Assembly (NCBI GenBank): GCA_913056385.1 | Contig: CAJXND010000001.1 | Span: 62,001 to 126,000, forward strand | Direction of reading: 5' to 3' | DNA length: 64,000 bases | Source of the DNA: an uncultured Ectothiorhodospiraceae bacterium | Lineage (GTDB): Bacteria; Pseudomonadota; Gammaproteobacteria; Nitrococcales; Nitrococcaceae | Shown here: piece after piece, positions 31,274-39,700 of the stretch | How positions within the stretch are numbered: position 1 is the first letter of the stretch | How the letters are laid out: each line of letters opens with the position of its first letter | The notes under the pieces: model-generated | The model's input: the letters and a program-made list of their open reading frames with translations, nothing else | Told to the model about the DNA's origin: nothing | Databases searched by the model: none | Program-made: the position numbers and the translations under genes

Positions 31274-33886
31274 ATGACGGACAAGAATTCCAATAACGCC
31301 GTCTTCGGCCTCGCACCGTCCCTCGGCGGCGGTAACTGGATGGCCCGGTACGATGGGGCGACCTCTCTCTCGCAGCTGACGCTGCCGGGGACTCATGACT
31401 CGGGGGCTCGTTACAACCTCAACGATAGTCCTCAGACCACACAGCTCTACGCATTCGCGCAGAACTTCCTGGACAGCACGCTGGCGGGTACGTTGTACGG
31501 AACGGTCGCGCCGATCTGGGACAATCTGGTCGACGACACCATCAAGGTGCTGAATAACGCGCGCCCGATCCTCCTCGGGCTCGACAAGCTGGGCGGCATT
31601 GACAATAACGATTTCGACACTTTTGTCACCAGGATTGACGATCTAAAGCTTCCGGATCTCGGCGGGTTCGTCAACGCGCCGCTTGCCGAGGCCCAGACAC
31701 TGTCGGTGACGGATCAGCTGGAAGCGGGCATCCGCTTCCTCGATCTGCGGGGCCGCAAAGTCGACGATACGCTTGAGGTCTACCACGGTCCGATCGGCCA
31801 GGATCTCGGCTTTGATCAGGCGCTGGGCGATGTCTCGGCTTTCCTTGAGCGCAACCCCACCGAAACGGTGCTGGTGTACACGCAACGTGAAGACGGACTC
31901 AAGGTCGAGGGTTTTGATCCCTCCAAGCCCGACTGGCTGGGGGACAGTCTCGGAGGGGGGCTTCCGGGCTGGGCGATAAAGCCGGCGCTGAATGTCCTCG
32001 GGAACAACCTCTCGGCGTTCATGCTGGATGGCTCGGTGGAGCGCCTCGAGGCCATCCGTCCGGACTACATCGAGGATCTGCGTGCGAACCTGAATGGCGC
32101 ATCGGATGGCTCACGCTTCACATCGGACGATGCGCAGCAGAACTTCTACACGCTCCTCAAGGACAACTACGGCTTCGATGTCAGCCCGATCAGTTCCGGC
32201 GACGTGTTGACCATCCTTGATTCCGTGCCTTCTCTCCTGACAAAGATCAGCCCGCTCGAGAAATCTCTCGAGTCCATCAATCACTTCGTCGCCGAGTTTG
32301 GCCTTGCCTGGCTGGAGCAGCAGCGGGATTCCGGTCTGTCGGCGAGTGTGGTGGATGGCGATTTCGTCCTCAATGCCGCGAATAACACGGACCTCTCCTA
32401 CGATCAGTTGCTGGACAAATACATCGAGCAGCTCGGTGCCGAGAACTTCTACCTCGCCGATGAGGTGCCGAGCCTTGCGGATGCGCGGGGCAAGATCGTC
32501 CTCATGGTGCGCGAGATGGCGGGCGAGTCCCGCGATCCGGAGATTCCGCTGGGGCTTGATCTGTCCGGCAAAGCCGACAACAGCACGGGAACGGTGGTGC
32601 GTAACCCGGCGGGTGAAGTCACGGTCATCACGCAGGACTTCTACGAGCCCGGGTCCTCCGAGGCAAAATGGCAGGCATTCGAAGACCTCGCGATGAAGGC
32701 GGTCGCCGAGAAGAATGACGTCGCCGGGTTGTACGCGACCGATGCGGTCTACATCAACTATCTCTCGGCCACCAACTCCGATGCCTATGCGGAGTTCAAC
32801 ATCCCGGCGATCGGCCCGGCGGGCTATTCGAAGAACCTCCCGGTGACCATCGACGGGAGGACTTACCAGGGGTTGAACGCGGCCTTCCAGGATCTTTTCC
32901 TGGACCGCCAGCCCGATGGGCGTTACGGCGCCATGCTGACGGACTTCTCGACTCCCGGGATGGCCCGCCAGATTTACGAGAAAAACAGCATTGTGGATTC
33001 GGTGCTGGCCATCGAGACGGCGCTGAAGCCGACGGTGATGCGGGTCGACTCACAGGACCAGGGTACCCCCTCCGTGGGCGCCGTCGCGTTCGGCCTCAAG
33101 CCGATTGAAGGGGGAGCAGCGACGACGATCCTGCAGAGTGATGGCCCCGGGCAGATGCCCTACTCACTCAGCATGATCCCCGGTGAGTGGCAGGCCCGCG
33201 AGGCCAAGGCGCTCGGGGATATTGCCAACGCCGCCGAGGACATTGCCTCGGGACTCTATCTGCCGGTGGCGGAATGGGTGGATGCGAACGGCGTCAGGAC
33301 GGAGTTGCCGATTCTCGAGGTGCGGGCGCACAGCCAATCGCATGTCGAGGTCGTGTTTGATGTGCCGGGCTACGTTAACCCCCATGCCGTATTCAAGTTG
33401 GAGGGATCCGATCCGCTTGTACTGCCCGAGAATGCCGGTCAGGACATCACGGTCGAAATTGCGCGACTCGGGAAACTGACCAATGGACTCGCCTTCTATG
33501 AAGCCGACCAGGTAACGGGGGCCATTACGGTCGGTGATCAGGTGTACCTGCCGGGTGATGCGGGTTATCTCCAGCAGGCGTTCGCGCTTGCCGAAACCGG
33601 CGGGAACGTGATTCGTGGTAATCAGATGCCGGATTTTGGTGAATCCACGGCAATCAATGGCCTCAATCTCGATGCCGGGACGGTCTATGGGCTGCTCGTC
33701 CTGCACGACGATAGCGAGACGGACCTCAGTTCTTCCTTCTCTGACGCCAACCGTGGCGACCAGAGCCAGATCGTGGAATTGCCCTCGGCGGAGGGAGAGA
33801 TCTGGTATGGAATCGAGGATCTGCATCTCGCTGGTGTGAGTGACCGTGATTTCAATGATCTTCTGGTGAACATCCAGTTCGCCTGA
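31274..33886 (+). CDS. PI-PLC-like phospholipase C with C-terminal DUF4114-type module
   Basis: An 870-residue protein. The N-terminal part is a phosphatidylinositol-specific phospholipase C X-type domain: H41-D42 in LPGTHDSGA, R159 in TDQLEAGIRFLDLRGR, and H171 in VYHGPIGQ match the catalytic His-Asp, Arg and His of bacterial PI-PLC. An insertion of about 80 residues separates the first His from that block. The C-terminus (about 700-870) ends DLHLAGVSDRDFNDLLVNIQFA, a DUF4114-like motif seen on large exported proteins. There is no signal peptide, so type I secretion is likely, though no RTX nonapeptides or transporter are seen. The tandem downstream gene shares the end motif. Confidence 0.8.
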   Translation: MTDKNSNNAVFGLAPSLGGGNWMARYDGATSLSQLTLPGTHDSGARYNLNDSPQTTQLYAFAQNFLDSTLAGTLYGTVAPIWDNLVDDTIKVLNNARPILLGLDKLGGIDNNDFDTFVTRIDDLKLPDLGGFVNAPLAEAQTLSVTDQLEAGIRFLDLRGRKVDDTLEVYHGPIGQDLGFDQALGDVSAFLERNPTETVLVYTQREDGLKVEGFDPSKPDWLGDSLGGGLPGWAIKPALNVLGNNLSAFMLDGSVERLEAIRPDYIEDLRANLNGASDGSRFTSDDAQQNFYTLLKDNYGFDVSPISSGDVLTILDSVPSLLTKISPLEKSLESINHFVAEFGLAWLEQQRDSGLSASVVDGDFVLNAANNTDLSYDQLLDKYIEQLGAENFYLADEVPSLADARGKIVLMVREMAGESRDPEIPLGLDLSGKADNSTGTVVRNPAGEVTVITQDFYEPGSSEAKWQAFEDLAMKAVAEKNDVAGLYATDAVYINYLSATNSDAYAEFNIPAIGPAGYSKNLPVTIDGRTYQGLNAAFQDLFLDRQPDGRYGAMLTDFSTPGMARQIYEKNSIVDSVLAIETALKPTVMRVDSQDQGTPSVGAVAFGLKPIEGGAATTILQSDGPGQMPYSLSMIPGEWQAREAKALGDIANAAEDIASGLYLPVAEWVDANGVRTELPILEVRAHSQSHVEVVFDVPGYVNPHAVFKLEGSDPLVLPENAGQDITVEIARLGKLTNGLAFYEADQVTGAITVGDQVYLPGDAGYLQQAFALAETGGNVIRGNQMPDFGESTAINGLNLDAGTVYGLLVLHDDSETDLSSSFSDANRGDQSQIVELPSAEGEIWYGIEDLHLAGVSDRDFNDLLVNIQFA

Positions 33887-33929
33887 CAAAGCGCAAGAGC
33901 GCACGCATCATAAAAGTGAGAACGACAAG

Positions 33930-36752
33930 ATGAGTAATGCAAAGTCGGCCAATTACGTCACATTCTCCGGTGGCGGATGGAACTCCCATACGGTGAACTC
34001 GGCCATGATTGGCGCGCTGACGCAGTCGGCGCAGGCGCGTATCAACGGCGGTGAGACGTTCGGTCTTTCAGAGCTCTTCAGTGACTTTGAAGGCGCCTCG
34101 GGGAACTCGGGTGGGTCCTGGTTCCTGTCAATGCTGGCGTATTCGCCGGCGTTTGCTGCTGACCTTTTGGAGAATCCCACCGATTGGTTTACCACCGGTT
34201 ATATGGGGCAGCAAAAAATAGCCTTTGATCCGGCTGATCAGGGAAAAACACCAGAGGCACTGGTCAAACAGAGTCTTTCGAATCACGTCCGTGAGTTGCC
34301 TTTGTTCGATAAGATCAATTCGATCCCCCTGGTTAGCGAGCAGGAGGCCGCATCGGTCACAGAGAGCTTCTACGGATCGCTCGTGGATATTGCATTCCGT
34401 GGCCTTTCTGAAATCCCGGCATTGGATGCGCCCCTTGAGCTTGCAGCGGTCCTCAGTGGGACGCTTGATCCGGATGGATCACTGAGTTGGTTGAACGTGA
34501 ACGAGGAGATCGTTTATTCGTCCTACAACATGTCAGCGACACTGTCGGGGCTGGACGGGACGAGAAACGCCTGGTCGCAGGATAAATCCATCATGTTCCC
34601 GGTCTCGTTACAGATGGACCCGATTGCCTCGTATTATGACGCCGGCGACGAGGCGCTCTTTCTGACGCAGGCAACCTCAACGACGCCTGGGCGCCCTACC
34701 GGCGACTACATTGCACCGGCCAAGTTCATTGTGTCGCCGAACAATGAAACAGCGCCCCTATTGGATTTCTACTCGTCTGAATACCAGGCGGAATTCATTC
34801 GGCAATCCGTCGATGGCACCCAACAGGTTCAGACGGGCAAGATCCGGGACAGCTTGGAGTCTCAGGTTTCGCTCATTGACGCAACCTCTGCCTCATCGGC
34901 GTTCGGTGGCGCTGCGGCGTCCGAGAATATCCTGCTCGAGGTCCTGCAAGGTGGCGAGAATTGGGTTCAGGACCAACTTGTCGCGAAAATCAACGAGTTG
35001 AACGCCCCGGAACTGGTGAAGAAATTTCTGGTCAAGATCGTCGACGAGGCAGCCTCGGCGGGGGAGGACGTGCTCAGCCTGTTCCAGGAGGAATGGCAGC
35101 GGCTCAATGACTCGTACCTGGATATTGCTGCCGGCGTCGCGGTCCCGCTTGATCTTGCCGATGGCACGGTGAAAGCGGGTGGACCGGTCAAGGATGATTC
35201 GTTGTCAAGCATTGCAGACCCCATGACCTATCGTTTCCTGGATGGGGGTTATACGGATAACACGACCGTCGCGACCTCCCTGGCGACGCTGCAGGACAAG
35301 GCGGGTGATGCGCTGGATACCCCATTTGAGATCGTGAGTTTCGGCAATAGCACGGACGGCGCAGTCACGATTCCATCGGCGTGGACAGGAGCCGGTGAGC
35401 TCCGTATCAACTCCGACACTCGAGATCTCTTCGGAGCCGGCAATAACAATGAGCCACAGGCCGATTTCCTCGGCACTTATGACAGCACGAATGCGGCGGT
35501 ACCCGCGGTATTCGACCAGTCGGCCTGGCATGGCGAGAAGCCGGTTTGGGAGTCCTTCGACCCTGACAGTAATACTCACATGGCGTATTACCGGCTTGAG
35601 GTTGAGACGATTGACAATGCCTTTTGGGACATCAGGGCCGGTCAGAAAGGGGTGCTCCACGTCTTCGAGAATCGCAATACTGACTCCGGTCCGGGGCCCT
35701 ACTTCAACAATGCCTTTGAGCTCTACGAGAACATCTACGACACCAGTCGTGCGGGTGTTCTGGCCGGTGGGCTCGACGTGCATCTCCTCGATGCATTCGG
35801 GGTGATGGGCTTTGAGTGGGACACGGCGGATGCACAGACCGGGCAGACGCTGAGAACCGGCGGCTCGGGTGGCGTGGACGCTGAATCGCTGAGGTTTGTC
35901 GGCGCGGAGGGGATTGACACCGATGTGCGGCTGAGCCTGGATTCCGTTGCTTCGAAGGAGTTTGCCTTCGTTGATATCTACAAGACCTCCAGTGATGGCA
36001 CTCGTCACTATGAGGGTAGTCTCGGTGGGTCCAGCCATGAGGCATCGCTGGGTCAGATCACCGACTCTCAGAGGATCGGGCTCGTCGTCGGCGACGAGCT
36101 TGAGTTCGTGGCAAGGGCGGGTAACGGAAGGGAGGACAGCCTGGCGATCAATGAATACCGCCAGGTGGATGGTGGATACGAGTACAACGTTGTCTCGGAC
36201 GGGGACAAGGGGCCGTTGCTTTCCTTCAACCTTAATTTCCTGCCGGTCGCGGATTCGGGAAGTAGTGATCCCTCCAGCTCGGAAGCACTGGATCCGGATG
36301 ATGCGCTGATCAAACTCGATGATGGCGAGATGGTGACGTGGACGCTTCAGGCAGCAGCGGCCAACACCAATGTGTTCTCAATGGTCAGGGTCGATCGGGA
36401 TGAAACCACCGGATCGATTACCTATCAGGGCCTTGAGGAGGATACTGATGCATTTGATCAGGCCGTCCGCTCGGCTGTCACCGGCGACAAATATGTCTCC
36501 AGTATTACGCTCAACCCCTTCAGTGAGGCCGATGTGACCTGGGAGGGCCTATCGGCGGGCTTTTACGCGCCCGTGCTTCTCACACAGAGCGACGATCTGT
36601 TCCTGCTCGGGCATGATCTCGCGGAGGATTCTTCCCATGCGTACGCGATCGGTGAAAACACGATGGTGTTCGAGGATACGCGGGCGACGCAGGGCGGGGA
36701 TCTCGATTTCAACGACCTGATCGCCAGCTATGACACCGACATGCTGGTTTGA
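33930..36752 (+). CDS. cPLA2/patatin-like lysophospholipase with C-terminal DUF4114-type module
   Basis: A 940-residue protein. Residues 8-70 show a cytosolic phospholipase A2-like start: FSGGGWNS (oxyanion loop) and GASGNSGGSW with nucleophile S60, and D438 in FLDGGYTDN completes the Ser-Asp dyad. The middle (about 460-780) is unknown beta-rich sequence, and the C-terminus has FEDTRATQGGDLDFNDLIA, similar to the end of the upstream phospholipase. No signal peptide. It follows 43 bases behind it. Codon use and composition are notably AT-richer (near 34200-34900) than neighbours, a sign of transfer. Substrate (phospholipid or lysophospholipid) is inferred. Confidence 0.78.
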   Translation: MSNAKSANYVTFSGGGWNSHTVNSAMIGALTQSAQARINGGETFGLSELFSDFEGASGNSGGSWFLSMLAYSPAFAADLLENPTDWFTTGYMGQQKIAFDPADQGKTPEALVKQSLSNHVRELPLFDKINSIPLVSEQEAASVTESFYGSLVDIAFRGLSEIPALDAPLELAAVLSGTLDPDGSLSWLNVNEEIVYSSYNMSATLSGLDGTRNAWSQDKSIMFPVSLQMDPIASYYDAGDEALFLTQATSTTPGRPTGDYIAPAKFIVSPNNETAPLLDFYSSEYQAEFIRQSVDGTQQVQTGKIRDSLESQVSLIDATSASSAFGGAAASENILLEVLQGGENWVQDQLVAKINELNAPELVKKFLVKIVDEAASAGEDVLSLFQEEWQRLNDSYLDIAAGVAVPLDLADGTVKAGGPVKDDSLSSIADPMTYRFLDGGYTDNTTVATSLATLQDKAGDALDTPFEIVSFGNSTDGAVTIPSAWTGAGELRINSDTRDLFGAGNNNEPQADFLGTYDSTNAAVPAVFDQSAWHGEKPVWESFDPDSNTHMAYYRLEVETIDNAFWDIRAGQKGVLHVFENRNTDSGPGPYFNNAFELYENIYDTSRAGVLAGGLDVHLLDAFGVMGFEWDTADAQTGQTLRTGGSGGVDAESLRFVGAEGIDTDVRLSLDSVASKEFAFVDIYKTSSDGTRHYEGSLGGSSHEASLGQITDSQRIGLVVGDELEFVARAGNGREDSLAINEYRQVDGGYEYNVVSDGDKGPLLSFNLNFLPVADSGSSDPSSSEALDPDDALIKLDDGEMVTWTLQAAAANTNVFSMVRVDRDETTGSITYQGLEEDTDAFDQAVRSAVTGDKYVSSITLNPFSEADVTWEGLSAGFYAPVLLTQSDDLFLLGHDLAEDSSHAYAIGENTMVFEDTRATQGGDLDFNDLIASYDTDMLV

Positions 36753-36761
36753 TATGACGCC

Positions 36762-36782
36762 GGGGGCGCTGGACGCGCCCCC
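36762..36782. terminator. strong hairpin between convergent genes
   Basis: GGGGGCGC (36762-36769) and GCGCCCCC (36775-36782) form a perfect eight-base-pair stem with loop TGGAC, nine bases after the phospholipase stop and 17 before the uvrA stop. No T-run follows on either side, so it may be a weak bidirectional terminator or RNA 3'-end stabiliser. Confidence 0.5.
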
Positions 36783-36799
36783 TCGGACGCGGTGCTGGG

Positions 36800-39700
36800 T
36801 TACCGCCGGTCGGCCATGAACTCCGCAAGGAGCCGGCCGGTATGCGATTCGCGATTGCGGCAGACCTGCTCCGGCGTACCCTGAACGACGATACGTCCAC
36901 CTCCATCGCCACCCTCCGGCCCGAGGTCGATGAGCCAGTCCGCCTCGGCGAGCACATCCAGGTTGTGCTCGATCACGACGACGCTGTGTCCGGCATCGAC
37001 CAGCCGATGCAGCACACCGGTGAGCCGTTCGACATCCGCGATATGAAGCCCGACGGTGGGTTCATCGAGGATGTAGAGCGTTCTCGCCGTGGCCGTCCTT
37101 CCCGCCTCCGGCCGGGCCTTGGCCAGCTCGCTGACGAGCTTGATCCGCTGGGCCTCGCCCCCGGAGAGCGTCGGGCTCGGTTGACCCAGGGTAAGATACC
37201 CCAGCCCGGTATCGCGCAGCAGGCCCAGGGTGTGATGCAGGCGCTTGTGTGCGGCGAAGAAATCCACCGCGGTCTCGATGTCCATGTTCAACACATCACC
37301 GATCGAACAGCCCCGCCAGGTCACCGCCAGGGTCTCCGGCGTGAAACGCTGCCCGCGGCAGGTCTCGCAGGGTACAGTGACATCGGGGAGGAAATTCATC
37401 TCGATCCGCCGCACGCCCTGTCCCTCGCAGTCCGGGCAGCGGCCCTCGCTGGTGTTGAACGAGAAGCGCCCCGGCCCGTAACCCCGGATCCGGGCCTCTT
37501 CCGTCTGGGCGAACAGGCGCCGTATCTCGTCGTAGATGCCGACATAGGTGACCGGACAGGAGCGGGGCGTCTTGCCGATGGGCGTCTGGTCGACCTCGAG
37601 GACGCGATCCAGTGCCTGCCAGCCGATGATGTCCCGACAGCCATGCGATGCGGCATCGGCACGTCCCGATCGGCCAAGCCGGCCCTTCAGGCTGCCATGC
37701 AACACCTCTCGGACCAGCGTGCTCTTGCCGGATCCCGACACGCCGCTCACCGCGGTCAGCCGGCCCAGCGGGATGCGCGCGTTCACGTTGCGGAGATTGT
37801 TCGCATCGACCCCCCGTAGCTCGATGGATTCCGCGGTATGAGCATCGCGGCGTTCACCGCGCTGGGGGTGATGCACGGGATTGGACAGGGCCCGCCCGGT
37901 GACGGAGTCCGGGTTGGCAAGCAGGTCGTCGAGTCGGCCCTCGGCTACGATCCGTCCGCCCTGGACACCGGCCCCGGGGCCGAGGTCGATCACATGCTCG
38001 GCGCGGCGGATCGTATCCTCGTCGTGTTCAACCACGACCATGGTGTTTCCCTTGGCCTCCAGGGCGGCCAGCGTGTCGAGGAGCATCCGATTGTCGCGCG
38101 CATGCAGGCCGATGGTCGGTTCATCGAGGATGTAGCAGACGCCCTGCAGGTTGGAACCGAGCTGGGCCGCGAGCCGGATGCGCTGGGCTTCCCCGCCGGA
38201 GAGGGTCGGCGCGGCCCGATCCAGGGTGAGGTAGCCGAGCCCGACCGCCTCCAGGAATCCCAGACGCCCCTGGAGTTCGGCCAGGATGTCACGGGCAATG
38301 GCGGCATCCCGCCCGGTCAGCTCGATATCGCGGAAGAATGCCTCGGCCTCGCCCACCGAAAAGCCACCGTAGTCGGCGATGCCCCGGTCGAGAAAGCGGA
38401 CGGCCAGTGCCTCCGGCCGCAACCGATGGCCGTGACAGGCCGGGCAGACCCGCGGTCCTTCCTCGTCCCCGGTCCGCCACTGTCGCTCCTCGCCGGTCTG
38501 CTCGGCATCGAAGCCCTTGAGTACGACGCCGGTGCCAAAACACGTCGGACACCAGCCATGACGCGTGTTGTAGGAGAAAAGCCGCGGATCCAGCGGCGCG
38601 AAGCTGCGATTGCAGCCGGGACAGGCGCGCTCGGTGGAATACAGTGTCGTCTCACCCGTCGCCGTGACCACCTTGACCTGGCCCTTGCCGTAACCGAGGA
38701 CCTGCGCCAGGGCGGCATCCAGTGCGTTTTCGTCGGCCGGATCCGGTGCCAGGGCGGCGACCGGCAGATCGATGTCATGTTCCTGGTAGCGGTCGAGTCG
38801 CGGCCAGTCATCGGTGGGCAGATCCTCGCCATCGACCCGCAGCTGGCTGAAGCCCTTGCCAGCGGCCCACTGGGCGAGGTCGGTGTAGTACCCCTTGCGG
38901 GCCACGATCAGCGGCGCCAGAAGCGTGACCGCCTCGCCGCGATGGGCTTCGATGAGATGGGCGGCGATGGACTCGCGGCTCTGCTCCCGGATGGGCAGGT
39001 CGCATTCGGGGCAGTACTGCGTGCCGAGTTTGACGAACAGCAGACGCAGGAAATGATGCAGCTCGGTCATCGTGGCGACGGTGCTCTTGTGCCCGCCCCG
39101 ACTGGTGCGCTGCTCGATGGCCACCGTCGGCGGAATGCCGAATACGGCATCCACGTCCGGCCGTGCCGCCGGCTGGACGAACTGACGCGCGTAGGCATTG
39201 AGGGATTCCAGATAGCGGCGCTGGCCCTCGTTGAAGAGGATGTCGAAGGCCACCGTGCTCTTGCCCGAGCCGGACAGGCCCGTGATCACGGTAAGACGGT
39301 CCTGCGGAATCCGCAGATTGATGCCGCGCAGATTGTGCTCCCGTGCGTTGCGGATCTCGATGGCCCGCGGTTCGGCCGTCACCGGCTGTGACACGCCGGC
39401 TGCAGTCGGCTCGGGCAGGGGCCCATCCGCCACGCCATCGCCGCGATAGCGTTTCAGTGCCTCGCCGGTATGGCTTCCGGCGATCGTCATGACCGCCCCG
39501 GGGGTTCCCTCGGCCACCAGTCGACCACCGGCATCGCCGCCCTCGGGCCCCAGATCCACCAGCCAGTCGGCGGCGAGCATGACATCGAGGTTGTGCTCGA
39601 TGAGGATGACCGAATGTCCGGCCTCGATCAGCCGCTCAAGGGCGGTGAGGAGGACGCGGATGTCCTCGAAATGCAGCCCGGTGGTGGGTTCATCGAAGAG

